Of a DNA stretch of 64,000 nucleotides, positions 40,744-49,386 are shown one piece after another (position 1 is the first letter of the stretch; the number at the start of each line of letters is the position of its first letter). The notes beneath the pieces are model-generated. The model saw nothing but the letters and a program-made list of their open reading frames with translations. It had not been told where the DNA came from and made no database searches. The position numbers were made by a program, and so were the translations under genes. Source of the DNA: Deltaproteobacteria bacterium (lineage in GTDB: Bacteria; Desulfobacterota; Syntrophobacteria; Syntrophobacterales; Syntrophobacteraceae); the NCBI GenBank assembly GCA_012517315.1, contig JAAYVE010000029.1:124001-188000 (forward strand). The letters are read 5' to 3'.

Positions 40744-41571
40744 ATGAACTGCAACTGGATCTGCCTGGAATCGGTCTCATTCATCCGGAACCGTCGCAGC
40801 ATTCTCACGAACATCTGCTGGGAGGTGGAACGTGGAAGCCATTGGGCGATCATCGGGGCCAACGGGTCCGGAAAGACCACGTTGCTGCAATTGCTTGCTG
40901 GCTACCTCTGGCCGACGACCGGCCGCATCACCGTTCTCGGCGAACGGTTTGGACATACAGACCTGCGGGAGCTGAGAAAAAGGATCGGATGGGTTGGTTC
41001 CTTCCTGGAGGCGAGAATTCCACCGGCCCAGAAACCTCTTCACCTCATTGCCGGCGGGAAGACTGCCACCATCGGAAATTTTCGGGAGCCCGGAGGAGAG
41101 GAACTGGAAAAGGCCCGTGAAATCGCCGCAGCTCTGGGATGCGAGCAAACGATCGATTCGGAGTACGGGATCTTGTCACAGGGGGAAAAACAGCGGCTCC
41201 TCATCGCCAGAGCCCTGATGAACGAGCCGGAATTGCTCATCCTCGATGAACCCTGCGCAGGACTCGACATCGTGGCAAGAGAGGGCCTCCTCGGCATGCT
41301 CCAGGCTTTCGGCGAAAGAGTCGACGCTCCCTCCATGGTCTTCGTCACTCACCACATCGAGGAAATCATGCCTGTCTTCAGTCACGTGCTCCTGCTCAGG
41401 GGTGGGAGACGCCTTGCGGGCGGCACGAAACAGCGGGTTCTCGAGTCTTCCGTTCTGTCTGAAGCCTTTGGAATCACTCTAGCGGTGGAGGAAAAGGACG
41501 GCCGTTATCTGGTGCGCATGTCGGCGCCGGACTCCTGCCATGGGGATTGGCCCATTGCCAGGCGCGCGTAA
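40744..41571 (+). CDS. Orphan ABC ATPase (ModF/YlmA-like)
   Basis: A 275-residue ABC ATP-binding protein. Walker A Gly-Ala-Asn-Gly-Ser-Gly-Lys-Thr-Thr at about 38-46, signature Leu-Ser-Gln-Gly-Glu-Lys-Gln-Arg, Walker B Leu-Leu-Ile-Leu-Asp-Glu-Pro-Cys-Ala-Gly-Leu-Asp, and switch His in Val-Thr-His-His-Ile-Glu-Glu-Ile. The Q-loop lacks a clear Gln (Ile-Gly-Trp-Val-Gly-Ser-Phe). It resembles B. subtilis YlmA and half of ModF. No permease or binding protein is near, so an import role is not supported. Its last 67 bases overlap tail-to-tail with the nucleotidyltransferase gene on the other strand. Confidence 0.9.
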   Translation: MNCNWICLESVSFIRNRRSILTNICWEVERGSHWAIIGANGSGKTTLLQLLAGYLWPTTGRITVLGERFGHTDLRELRKRIGWVGSFLEARIPPAQKPLHLIAGGKTATIGNFREPGGEELEKAREIAAALGCEQTIDSEYGILSQGEKQRLLIARALMNEPELLILDEPCAGLDIVAREGLLGMLQAFGERVDAPSMVFVTHHIEEIMPVFSHVLLLRGGRRLAGGTKQRVLESSVLSEAFGITLAVEEKDGRYLVRMSAPDSCHGDWPIARRA

Positions 41572-42365
41572 AGGTCCTGGACCCGAGCAAGGCTCTCAGG
41601 GGTATCGACACCCGTCACCTCAAACTCCGGGGCGACGACCATGCCGGCACGCATGCCGTCTTCATTCATGAGTTCCACCAGGTCCGTCAGGAAAAACTCC
41701 TCCACGTCGACCCAGCGGTCTCCTCGCTGCTTGCGAACCACGTGGGGCCGAGCAGCCAGTTTTTCCAGGTAACGTAGGAGAACCCGCCGCCTCGCTGCAT
41801 ACACTCCCGCATTGCCGTACCGCAACTTCTCCTGTTTTTGACCCGGGTACTTGGACCAGTACTTCCACTCCACGATTCCGACCACGCTCTCCCCTTCCAT
41901 CTCGACCATTCCGTACTGGCCCCTGTCCTTCGGCTCGAAAGCCAAGAGGACAAATGCATGATGTGAGAGGGCCGCCATCAGTCTTTCATAAGTGGCAGGG
42001 CGAATGAGCGGCACGTCCCCCATGGTGATGATGACCGTTTCTTCGGGGACGATCGCAAGAAAATGCCGTGCGGCAAGCAACGCTCCACCGGTACCGTTGG
42101 CTGCCGGTTGGTGGAGGTACTCCAGTTCCAGTTCTTGCGTCGCTTCTCGGATGTCCTGTGCCCGATGGTGCACAACGACGCCCTTGGGACCAGGCGGAAG
42201 ATTGGACAACACCTCAAGGAGCATGGGGTGTTGCCCCTCATAGAGTGAACCCCTTGAAACGAGGGGGAGGAGGGTCTTGTTTCCGTCGAAACCGATCATG
42301 CGACTGCCTTTTCCTGCCGCAAAAACGACGCTTGCCGCCCGCTTCTTCATCTCTCCGTCATTCAA
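41505..42365 (-). CDS. Sugar-phosphate nucleotidyltransferase (GlmU N-terminal type)
   Basis: A 286-residue enzyme with the pyrophosphorylase fold. The nucleotide loop Phe-Ala-Ala-Gly-Lys-Gly-Ser-Arg-Met lies at about 15-23; Gln-Pro-Ala-Ala-Asn-Gly-Thr-Gly-Gly-Ala and Gly-Asp-Val-Pro-Leu-Ile follow, as in GlmU (UDP-GlcNAc pyrophosphorylase). The C-terminal left-handed beta-helix acetyltransferase domain of GlmU is missing, so it is a pyrophosphorylase-only form. Substrate uncertain. Start at 42365 or ATG 42350. It lies about 45 bases downstream of mltG on the same strand. Its 3' end overlaps the convergent ABC gene by 67 bases. Confidence 0.88.
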   Translation of the reverse strand: MNDGEMKKRAASVVFAAGKGSRMIGFDGNKTLLPLVSRGSLYEGQHPMLLEVLSNLPPGPKGVVVHHRAQDIREATQELELEYLHQPAANGTGGALLAARHFLAIVPEETVIITMGDVPLIRPATYERLMAALSHHAFVLLAFEPKDRGQYGMVEMEGESVVGIVEWKYWSKYPGQKQEKLRYGNAGVYAARRRVLLRYLEKLAARPHVVRKQRGDRWVDVEEFFLTDLVELMNEDGMRAGMVVAPEFEVTGVDTPESLARVQDLYARLAMGQSPWQESGADMRTR

Positions 42366-42411
42366 CGCGTTCCACCTTTCCCAAATTGGATAGCCGCCTC
42401 ATTGCTCAGCT

Positions 42412-43527
42412 TCACCGGCTCTCGCCGCCTTCACCAGGCTGTTGTGGAAGGAGACCCCGCCGGAACGGCGCCTCCCCTCCCCCTTCGTCCTGCCGTTCCT
42501 TTCGTTTGCGGTAATAGCGGGACACCGCCTTCTGATGTTCTTCCAGACTATCGGAAAACTGATGGCTTCCATCGTCGTTGCTCACAAAGTAGAGATAAGG
42601 AACGTTCTCGGGAGCCAGCACCGCACGGATGGATTTTGCCCCCGGATTACAGATGGGCCCGGGGGGAAGACCTTTGATCCAGTAGGTGTTGTAGGGACTC
42701 TGCCGTTTGAGGTGGATCGGTTCGACGGGTCCGCGAAAATCCTCGAGATCGTATACCGCTGTGGGATCGCTCTGGAGGGGCATTCCCCTTTTCAGACGAT
42801 TGAGGAAAACCGCTGCGATAAGCGGACGTTCCCCATCCAGCACCGCCTCTTTCTCGACGATGGACGCCAGGATCACCACCTGGTGGAGTGTCAGCCCCAG
42901 TTTCTCGGCGTTCTGCTCCCAGGACTCAGGCAGTCGCCTTCTGAATTCGTTCACCATGGTCTTTAAGATGAACGGGGCGCTCATGGCCTTTTCGAAATGG
43001 TAGGTTTCGGGGAAGAGATACCCCTCGAGGGATGCTGCAGGAATGCCGAACTCCTGGACGCTTTGCGAATCCCCGGCGATTCTGAGCGTTTCATGAACAG
43101 GCGCCAAACCTTTTTCATGAAGAATGGCAGCAACGTCGCGAATGGTGGACCCCTCGGGGAAGGTCACTTTGTGGAGGACGACCCTCCCGGTCACAAGCTG
43201 GTCCAGAATCCTTTGAGGAGTGGACAGGGCAAGAAATGCGTACTCACCTGCCTTCAGCTTCTGACCTGCACTCCGGTACCAACACAGAAAAGAAAAGAGC
43301 ATGGGGTTGGAGATGATCCCTTTTTCGTGGAGAAGGCGCCCAATCCCCCGGCTGCCCGTCCCTGGAGTGATGACCACTTCCCGCACGCCGAGGCTCGGAC
43401 TTCCGGGCGCTTTCAGAAACACCCAGAAATGGGAAAGGGACAGGAAGCCGACCAAGATCGCGAAGGCCATGAAGGAGAGCAAATAGACCAGGACTCTCCC
43501 CGCATTTCTCATGAACATCCCGTACAT
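42412..43527 (-). CDS. mltG: Endolytic murein transglycosylase MltG
   Basis: A 371-residue inner-membrane protein that cuts nascent peptidoglycan glycan strands and so sets their length. N-terminal transmembrane helix (Val-Leu-Val-Tyr-Leu-Leu-Ser-Phe-Met-Ala-Phe-Ala-Ile-Leu), a LysM-like subdomain, then the YceG domain with Ala-Ser-Ile-Val-Glu-Lys-Glu-Ala (catalytic Glu). Leu-Gln-Ser-Asp-Pro-Thr-Ala-Val-Tyr and Tyr-Asn-Thr-Tyr-X5-Pro-Pro-Gly-Pro-Ile-Cys-Asn-Pro-Gly follow. AGGTGG stands just before ATG 43527; ATG 43518 and 43512 are near alternatives. It diverges from purM. Confidence 0.94.
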   Translation of the reverse strand: MYGMFMRNAGRVLVYLLSFMAFAILVGFLSLSHFWVFLKAPGSPSLGVREVVITPGTGSRGIGRLLHEKGIISNPMLFSFLCWYRSAGQKLKAGEYAFLALSTPQRILDQLVTGRVVLHKVTFPEGSTIRDVAAILHEKGLAPVHETLRIAGDSQSVQEFGIPAASLEGYLFPETYHFEKAMSAPFILKTMVNEFRRRLPESWEQNAEKLGLTLHQVVILASIVEKEAVLDGERPLIAAVFLNRLKRGMPLQSDPTAVYDLEDFRGPVEPIHLKRQSPYNTYWIKGLPPGPICNPGAKSIRAVLAPENVPYLYFVSNDDGSHQFSDSLEEHQKAVSRYYRKRKERQDEGGGEAPFRRGLLPQQPGEGGESR

Positions 43528-44041
43528 TGTCCACCTCACCGTTCTTTTGTTTACCATGAAAGGTGCAGTCGCACAACAGGAGCCCGCGGTCCTCTTCCGT
43601 CGTCGGTGTGGAGACCCGGCAGACACAGCGCCAACTCGAGTCGGCACCTTTCCCAATGTTTCCCAAGGACTCCGTTGGATCTGGTTCGCCCGGATGGGGA
43701 AATGCAAGAGGTGGATGAGGACGAAAGTTGGAGAGTCGCTCTCGAGGCCGCCAACAGCAGAGGTGCGAAATGATTTGACACAGGCGAAAAAGTTCTCATA
43801 AAGTTACTAAGTTACGTCAAATGGGCTGCGAGCGTTTTCTCTCGTTGGCAGTGCCAGCCGATGGAGTCCTCGCGACGGGAACTCGATTCCCAACGATAGG
43901 GCAAGGAGTGGGCCGGGATGCAGGGGGTGTGGGCAGGTGAGGCGGTTGTCCACTTTTCCAGCGGTCTAGCCTGCGGCCGTGAACAGCCGCAGAGCGGGCA
44001 ACATAGGGTCCTTTTTCAACGAAGAAGGGAATTTCCAAGAC
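43528..44041. other. Divergent region and purM leader
   Basis: 514 bases between mltG and purM. The plus strand holds a promoter candidate at 43775-43802 (listed separately), which leaves an untranslated leader of about 230 bases before purM. I see no purine riboswitch consensus in it. Confidence 0.45.
43775..43802 (+). promoter_or_regulatory. purM: Candidate promoter of purM
   Basis: Perfect TTGACA at 43775-43780, a 16-base spacer, and CATAAA at 43797-43802 as -10 element. Predicted transcription start is about 230 bases before the purM start codon. Confidence 0.45.
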
Positions 44042-45088
44042 ATGACGAAAAGCCACTACAAAGAGGCGGGAGTCGACCTGAACAAGGCCAACGAACTGGT
44101 GAAACGCATCCAGCCGTTGGTTCGCCGCACCTTTCACGGCGGTGTGATCACGGATATCGGGGGGTTCGGCGGCTTGTACTCTCTCAATTGCACGGACATG
44201 GAAGGCCCGGTGCTCGTCTCTTCGACGGACGGCGTGGGAACCAAGCTCAAGGTTGCTTCCTGGGCCGACCGCCACGACACGATCGGCATCGATCTGGTGG
44301 CCATGTGCGTCAACGACATCATCGTTCAAGGGGCCCGCCCCCTCTTCTTTCTGGATTACATCGCCATGTCGCAGATCGACCTGGACCTTTTGGAACAGCT
44401 CGTCACCGGGATCGTTGCGGGATGCAAGGAGGCCAACTGCCCCCTCATTGGTGGAGAGACGGCGGAGATGCCGGGGTTTTACGGCGAAAACGATTATGAC
44501 ATGGCCGGTTTCGCCGTGGGAATCGTTGAGAATGCCGATATCATCGATGGTTCCACCATCCACGTTGGGGATCAGATCATCGGCCTGGCTTCCACCGGCC
44601 TCCACTCTAACGGCTACAGTCTCGTTCGGCGCATCGTTTTGGAGCAAATGGGGATGGAGCCGGACAAACTCATTGCACAATGCGGCCGGAGCGCTGCGGA
44701 TGAACTTCTGGAACCCACCCGCATCTACGTCGATACAGTGCTCAAGACCATTCGACAGTTTCGCATCGCCGGTATGGCTCACATTACCGGCGGCGGTTTC
44801 TACGACAACATCCCCCGCATTCTGCCCCGCACCTGCCAGGCCCTGGTGTACAGGGGATCTTGGAAAGTGCCGCCCATATTTGCCTTTCTCCAGGAACAGG
44901 GGGGCATTCCGGACGAGGAAATGTTCCACGTCTTCAACAACGGTATCGGCTTCGTAATGGTCGTTGATCCCAAGGTGGCTCAGGATGTCATCGATTTTCT
45001 CATCGCGGCGGGAGAAGAGGCCTTTCGCATCGGGGAAATCGTGCCTAGGGAGCGTGAGGCGCCCGCCGTTCGCGTGGTTCTCCGGTGA
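44042..45088 (+). CDS. purM: Phosphoribosylformylglycinamidine cyclo-ligase (AIR synthetase)
   Basis: A 348-residue enzyme making aminoimidazole ribotide in purine synthesis, using ATP. Tyr-Lys-Glu-Ala-Gly-Val-Asp at the start is typical; Ser-Ser-Thr-Asp-Gly-Val-Gly-Thr-Lys binds nucleotide, and Met-Cys-Val-Asn-Asp-Ile-Ile-Val-Gln-Gly-Ala, Gly-Gly-Glu-Thr-Ala-Glu-Met-Pro-Gly and His-Ile-Thr-Gly-Gly-Gly-Phe are conserved. ATG 44042 is chosen by alignment; open frame from 43979 is probably leader. Followed by rpmB, with 136 bases between. No other pur genes in the window. Confidence 0.96.
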   Translation: MTKSHYKEAGVDLNKANELVKRIQPLVRRTFHGGVITDIGGFGGLYSLNCTDMEGPVLVSSTDGVGTKLKVASWADRHDTIGIDLVAMCVNDIIVQGARPLFFLDYIAMSQIDLDLLEQLVTGIVAGCKEANCPLIGGETAEMPGFYGENDYDMAGFAVGIVENADIIDGSTIHVGDQIIGLASTGLHSNGYSLVRRIVLEQMGMEPDKLIAQCGRSAADELLEPTRIYVDTVLKTIRQFRIAGMAHITGGGFYDNIPRILPRTCQALVYRGSWKVPPIFAFLQEQGGIPDEEMFHVFNNGIGFVMVVDPKVAQDVIDFLIAAGEEAFRIGEIVPREREAPAVRVVLR

Positions 45089-45224
45089 ATTGAAAAAGGC
45101 CTTGCTGGTCGCCGCCGATTGTGTTAAAGAAGCTCTCTTAACGTCTCCTGGGACAGAAAAATGAAGCGAGCGTCCCCGGCGCTTTGGCTTTTTGAGAGTG
45201 ATCTACGGAAAGGAATCACCGGTC

Positions 45225-45419
45225 ATGAGCAGGCAATGCGAGTTCTGCGGAAAGACCCCGCAAGTGGGAAACAATGTCAGCCACGCGAATAACAAGACGA
45301 AGCGGGTGTGGCACCCCAACCTCCAGCAGGTGAGACACGTGGACAAAGAAGGCAGGGTGCGCCGAGTGCGGGTTTGTACACGCTGCATTCGAACCGGCCT
45401 GGTGGTAAAGCCCGTCTGA
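45225..45419 (+). CDS. rpmB: 50S ribosomal protein L28 (zinc-binding form)
   Basis: A 64-residue ribosomal protein. [13 protein letters not shown] is the L28 core. Two Cys-X2-Cys pairs (Cys-Glu-Phe-Cys near residue 4 and Cys-Thr-Arg-Cys near 52) show the C-plus form that binds zinc. Such forms are often paired in other genomes with Zur-controlled C-minus copies. AAGGAA precedes ATG 45225 by about 10 bases. Length fits the short L28 type. It stands alone between purM and ubiE/menG. Confidence 0.96.
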   Translation: MSRQCEFCGKTPQVGNNVSHANNKTKRVWHPNLQQVRHVDKEGRVRRVRVCTRCIRTGLVVKPV

Positions 45420-45638
45420 GCGGTCTCGTCGAAAGCGCCGCCCTCTCCCTTTATTTTCAGCATAACCTTTCTCGGTTCAATCAGAGATCCCCTTTGGAAC
45501 TTGGTGCCCACTCCGGCTGGCAACCCACGGCGTGATTGCCTCGTAGGCCCATTCCGTGATGGATCCGTGAGGGGTCATGAACAATCAACCTCTATTTGAC
45601 AAAGCCACCAATAACCTTCTCACAGTTCGGGAATCCTC

Positions 45639-46436
45639 ATGAGATCCACAAAACCATATGTTCTCCGGTCCCTCCGCCGGGAACAGGCGATGGATGATGG
45701 GGTCGTCGATTTTGGATACTTGAAGGTTCCGGAAAGCGAGAAGGTGCATTGGGTGAGGCGCCATTTCAACACGGTCGCCGCCAAGTATGACTTCATGAAC
45801 ACGCTCCTCAGCTTCGGTGTCCACTACCTGTGGAAAAGACTGGCTGTGGAAATGATGGATCTGAGGGAGGGCCAACGGGTCATCGACGTTTGCGGAGGGA
45901 CCGCCGACCTCTCTCTCCTGGCGGCTCGCCGGGTGGGTGCAACCGGAAGAGTGGTGCTCTACGACATCAACTGGGCCATGATGGTCGCGGGACGCCCCAA
46001 AGTGGAAAGGTCCGGCTTATGCGACCGCATTGACCACGTCCAAGGGGACGCAGAGCGCCTTGCCTTCGCAGATGGCAGCTTCGATGCCGCCATGGTGGGT
46101 TTTGGGATCCGCAACCTCACCCACATGGAAGCGGGTTTTGGCGAAATGCACCGCGTACTGAAGCCCGGTGGAAAGCTCATGTGCCTGGAGTTTTCCGAGC
46201 CGGTGACCCCCTGGTTTCGTGCTCTCTATGACTTCTATTCCTTCCATATCATGCCTGCCCTGGGCAGTTTGCTTGCAGGATGCCGCCATGCATACACGTA
46301 CCTCCCCGAATCCATCCGGCTGTTTCCCGATCCCCCCGAGCTCAAAAGGCTGCTGGAGGCCATGGGTTTTCACCACGTCGTCTACCGCCGTTTGACCAAC
46401 GGTATTGCCGTGATTCACACCTGTGTGAAATCGTAG
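45639..46436 (+). CDS. ubiE: Ubiquinone/menaquinone C-methyltransferase UbiE/MenG type
   Basis: A 265-residue SAM-dependent methyltransferase. Family signatures: Val-Ala-Ala-Lys-Tyr-Asp-Phe-Met-Asn at about 46-54, SAM loop Val-Ile-Asp-Val-Cys-Gly-Gly-Thr-Ala-Asp-Leu, Gly-Phe-Gly-Ile-Arg-Asn-Leu-Thr, and Arg-Val-Leu-Lys-Pro-Gly-Gly. In an anaerobe the product would be menaquinone (from demethylmenaquinone), so menG may be the better name. The start could be 45639 or ATG 45690; neither has a strong ribosome-binding site. The next methyltransferase gene begins 10 bases after its stop. Confidence 0.92.
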   Translation: MRSTKPYVLRSLRREQAMDDGVVDFGYLKVPESEKVHWVRRHFNTVAAKYDFMNTLLSFGVHYLWKRLAVEMMDLREGQRVIDVCGGTADLSLLAARRVGATGRVVLYDINWAMMVAGRPKVERSGLCDRIDHVQGDAERLAFADGSFDAAMVGFGIRNLTHMEAGFGEMHRVLKPGGKLMCLEFSEPVTPWFRALYDFYSFHIMPALGSLLAGCRHAYTYLPESIRLFPDPPELKRLLEAMGFHHVVYRRLTNGIAVIHTCVKS

Positions 46437-46445
46437 GGAAGTCCC

Positions 46446-47039
46446 GTGAAACTCAATTGGGCCGAGCGCTGGGTCGTCAACAACCCCATCAGGGTCTTGG
46501 AGCAAAGGCTGCAAATGAGCTGGTTTAAGGCGAGGGCACCCCTAGACCGCGGCGGGATAATCCTGGAAATCGGAGCCGGTCGAGGGGCAGGGGCCAGTTT
46601 GATCCTGAGGGAGTTCCATCCCTCGGTGCTGCATGCGTCCGATCTTGACTATGACATGATTCGCAGAGCGAAGGATTATCTCTCACCGGGGGAGCGAGCC
46701 CGCATTTCCCTGATCACCGCCGACGCCACGCACCTTCCCTATCGAGACCAAGCTCTGGACGCTGTCTTCGGATTCGGTTTCCTCCACCATGTTCCCGAGT
46801 GGAGAGCGGCCCTGGACGAAGTGGCCCGGATCCTGAAAGGAGGCGGTATCTATTTCATGGAGGAACTGTATCCCAGCCTCTACCAGAACTGCATCACCAG
46901 GCATCTCCTTGTTCACCCCACGGAAGACCGCTTTCGCAGCGCCGATCTCCGGATCGCCCTCAAGGAGCGGGGTTTTCGAATGGAAGCGGCCGCGGAGACT
47001 CGACACGTTGGGATCCTCGCCATCCTGCGCAAGGATTAG
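46446..47039 (+). CDS. Class I SAM-dependent methyltransferase
   Basis: A 197-residue methyltransferase. SAM motif I Ile-Leu-Glu-Ile-Gly-Ala-Gly-Arg-Gly at about 39-47, an acidic residue at the end of strand 2 (Ala-Ser-Asp-Leu-Asp), Ala-Asp-Ala-Thr-His-Leu-Pro-Tyr, and motif IV-like Phe-Gly-Phe-Gly-Phe-Leu-His-His-Val. GTG 46446 follows AGGGAAG and is 10 bases after ubiE, so the two are co-transcribed. A role in quinone or lipid methylation is suggested only by the neighbour. Confidence 0.88.
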   Translation: MKLNWAERWVVNNPIRVLEQRLQMSWFKARAPLDRGGIILEIGAGRGAGASLILREFHPSVLHASDLDYDMIRRAKDYLSPGERARISLITADATHLPYRDQALDAVFGFGFLHHVPEWRAALDEVARILKGGGIYFMEELYPSLYQNCITRHLLVHPTEDRFRSADLRIALKERGFRMEAAAETRHVGILAILRKD

Positions 47040-47131
47040 GTGAAAGCCGGATTCCGGTTCTTCCCCCGGGTTCTTGCGGCGCGCTGACCGACGCTTTACC
47101 GGCCGGCTCAACCTAAGAGCTCCCTTTTCGT

Positions 47132-47145
47132 AGAGTGCGCACTCT
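47132..47145. repeat. 14-base palindrome between convergent genes
   Basis: AGAGTGCGCACTCT is a perfect palindrome between the ends of the methyltransferase and rpe genes. It might be a protein-binding site; it has no loop to act as a good hairpin. Confidence 0.35.
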
Positions 47146-47178
47146 GCCTTTAGCCGTTGGAGCGGAAAAGGGACCGCC

Positions 47179-47829
47179 TCACATCCTTTTTTTGAGTGCC
47201 GTGATATTGCTCGCATAATCGCCGCCGTTGAAGACAGCGGAACCAGCCACGAAAACATCCGCGCCGGCGGCGGTCAGATCTCCGATGGTCAACTCGTTCA
47301 CGCCCCCGTCCACCTCGAGCAGCACAGGAAGCCGCAGACGGTCGATCATGTCCCGGCACTCGCGGACTTTCCGGAGCATGCCAGGAATGAAGCTCTGTCC
47401 GCCGAGACCGGGATTCACTGTCATGAGGAGCACCATGTCCACGTCGGGAAGTATCGGTTCGATGGTGCACAGCGGTGTGGCGGGGTTCAAGGTGACAACG
47501 GGGTGCACCCCCAGTTCCCTGATGGTTTGAACGGTCCTGTGGAGATGAGGCGAAACCTCCACATGGACTCCCAGCCAGTCGGCTCCAGCCTCCGCGAACT
47601 CCCTGAGATAACGCTCCGGCCGTTCGATCATGAGGTGGACGTCCAGGGGCAGCCTGGTCGACCTCCTCACGGCCCTCACCACATCGGGCCCTATGGTGAT
47701 GTTGGGGACGAAGTGGCCGTCCATGACATCCACATGGATCCAATCCGTCCCCGCTTCCTCCACGTCCCTGATCTCTTCGGCAAGTCTGGCGAAATCGGCG
47801 GAGAGGATGGATGCCGAAAGCCTCTTCAT
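47179..47829 (-). CDS. rpe: Ribulose-phosphate 3-epimerase
   Basis: A 216-residue TIM-barrel enzyme interconverting ribulose 5-phosphate and xylulose 5-phosphate in the pentose phosphate pathway. Ser-Ala-Ser-Ile-Leu-Ser-Ala-Asp-Phe at the start, His-Val-Asp-Val-Met-Asp-Gly-His-Phe-Val-Pro-Asn-Ile with metal and catalytic residues, Val-His-Leu-Met, Met-Thr-Val-Asn-Pro-Gly-Leu-Gly-Gly-Gln-Ser-Phe, Glu-Val-Asp-Gly-Gly-Val and the phosphate-binding Ala-Gly-Ser-Ala-Val-Phe are all intact. Normal length. Divergent from the liv operon. Confidence 0.96.
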   Translation of the reverse strand: MKRLSASILSADFARLAEEIRDVEEAGTDWIHVDVMDGHFVPNITIGPDVVRAVRRSTRLPLDVHLMIERPERYLREFAEAGADWLGVHVEVSPHLHRTVQTIRELGVHPVVTLNPATPLCTIEPILPDVDMVLLMTVNPGLGGQSFIPGMLRKVRECRDMIDRLRLPVLLEVDGGVNELTIGDLTAAGADVFVAGSAVFNGGDYASNITALKKRM

Positions 47830-48313
47830 GGTCGCTCCTGTCTCGAATGGGACCGTTCAAGAGAAGAATCACGTCAAAGGCTGTCTCACGAGGGTTCTAT
47901 TCCGACGGCGCGCCGGTGTCAATGGGATCTTCGGCTCACAAGCCGCCCCCCCTTACCGGTGGTATTCGCTTCTTGACACGCAAACGCACTTCTGGTATCC
48001 AATCGGCTCCACGTGCGATTCTTCCGGATCATGCGCCAGCTCCTGCCTCAACCTTACTCCACGGCGGCTTCATAGTGTCAATGTGACAGCGCCCCCGTCG
48101 ACCTCCACGTGCTCCTCCCTTCCCGAACCCGTGAACTCCGACGAGATTCATTCACTTTCTTGCTCCCCCGCCACTTTTGCCATGTCCATGAAGCAGCGTG
48201 CTTTGACGGCGGCCGTTAGATCCTTGAGTGTGCATTTTTTCGGGTGGAGGGGGAAAACCGCTCCGCCGTCATTTGAGCGATTCTCGGACGGGAATGGGGA
48301 GAGGCTTTCCAGC
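47830..48313. other. Divergent region upstream of livG
   Basis: 484 bases between rpe and livG. The livG frame is open through much of it, but conserved sequence starts only at 48314. A promoter candidate for the liv operon is at 47973-48001. Confidence 0.45.
47973..48001 (+). promoter_or_regulatory. Candidate promoter of the liv/CoA-ligase operon
   Basis: Perfect TTGACA at 47973-47978, a 17-base spacer, then TATCCA at 47996-48001. This would give a leader of about 300 bases before livG. Confidence 0.4.
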
Positions 48314-49135
48314 ATGACGACCCCCCACACGACAATAGAAGACGAAGTGATTTTGTCGCTTCAGAAAGTCTCCTTGGATTTCGGCCGTGTTCGTGCCCTG
48401 GTGAATGTGAGTCTGCAGGTGCGCCGCGGCACGATCCATTCCATCATCGGACCCAACGGGGCCGGAAAAACGGTGATGCTCAACTGCATCTCCGGTCTGT
48501 ACCGCCCACAGGAGGGGACCATCCTCCTGGACGGCCGGCCCATCAACCACTTGAAACCCTATGAGCGGGCCCGGCTGGGTATTGCTCGCACATTCCAGAA
48601 GATAGAGCTTTTCAAGGGGATGACCGTTCTGGACAACATCCGCCTCGGGCGCCACATGCATCTCCATTCGGGGGTTTTGAGCGGCGCGTTTTACTTGGGA
48701 AAGACAGCCAGGGAAGAAATCGAACACCGGGCTTTCATCGAGGAGGAGATCATCGAGTTGCTGGAAATCGCCCACATTCGCAACCGCGTGGTGGGCATGC
48801 TTCCGTACGGCCTGCAGAAACGGGTGGAACTGGGAAGGGCCCTGGCCTTGCAGCCTCGAATCATACTCCTGGACGAACCGTTGGCCGGCCTCAATCTCGA
48901 GGAAGTGGAGGACATGGCCCGTTTTATCCTGGACATCAACGAGGAGGAACGCTGGAGGATCACCTGCGTTTTGGTGGAGCACGACATGGGAGTGGTAATG
49001 GACCTCTCCGACCGGGTTTTTGCCCTGAACTTTGGGGTTCCCATCATGGAAGGGACCCCTGCCGAAGTGCAGAACAGTCCCGCAGTGATCGAGGCCTACC
49101 TCGGACAGGAAGACCGCTATGCCACTCGGAGATAG
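48314..49135 (+). CDS. livG: Branched-chain-type ABC transporter ATPase LivG
   Basis: A 273-residue ATPase of the HAAT (branched-chain amino acid type) family. Walker A Gly-Pro-Asn-Gly-Ala-Gly-Lys-Thr, then Gly-Ile-Ala-Arg-Thr-Phe-Gln-Lys, the LivG-type signature Leu-Pro-Tyr-Gly-Leu-Gln-Lys-Arg-Val, Walker B Ile-Leu-Leu-Asp-Glu-Pro-Leu-Ala-Gly-Leu and switch His in Val-Glu-His-Asp-Met-Gly. The insertion after Gly-Arg-His is typical of LivG. GGGGAGAGG lies before ATG 48314. First gene of an eight-gene plus-strand operon in which transporter and CoA-ligase genes are mixed. Confidence 0.93.
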   Translation: MTTPHTTIEDEVILSLQKVSLDFGRVRALVNVSLQVRRGTIHSIIGPNGAGKTVMLNCISGLYRPQEGTILLDGRPINHLKPYERARLGIARTFQKIELFKGMTVLDNIRLGRHMHLHSGVLSGAFYLGKTAREEIEHRAFIEEEIIELLEIAHIRNRVVGMLPYGLQKRVELGRALALQPRIILLDEPLAGLNLEEVEDMARFILDINEEERWRITCVLVEHDMGVVMDLSDRVFALNFGVPIMEGTPAEVQNSPAVIEAYLGQEDRYATRR

Positions 49136-49386
49136 AGGTAAGCGCCCGGATTCCTGGGAGGGGCGTCATCCAAAACCTCAGGGTCTGAGATGGCGCCCCT
49201 TCTGCGAGCAGTTATCCTCCTCGACGCAGTCCGGCGGTTGGCCCTTGTCGCCCCCGGAAACGGTCAGCGGTGGGCCGAAGGGTTGATGGTTTCATGAAAA
49301 GCCCGGCCCGCAAGACAATGCTGGCCTTTATGCACCAGGCTTCAAAGTTTGTTTTCGGGCAGCGATCCTCATCTTAAGCGACGGGA

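Noticed and set aside
47630-48313. N-terminal extension of livG
   Set aside because: The frame is open but overlaps rpe antisense and its product has no domain; the LivG fold and a good ribosome-binding site begin at 48314.
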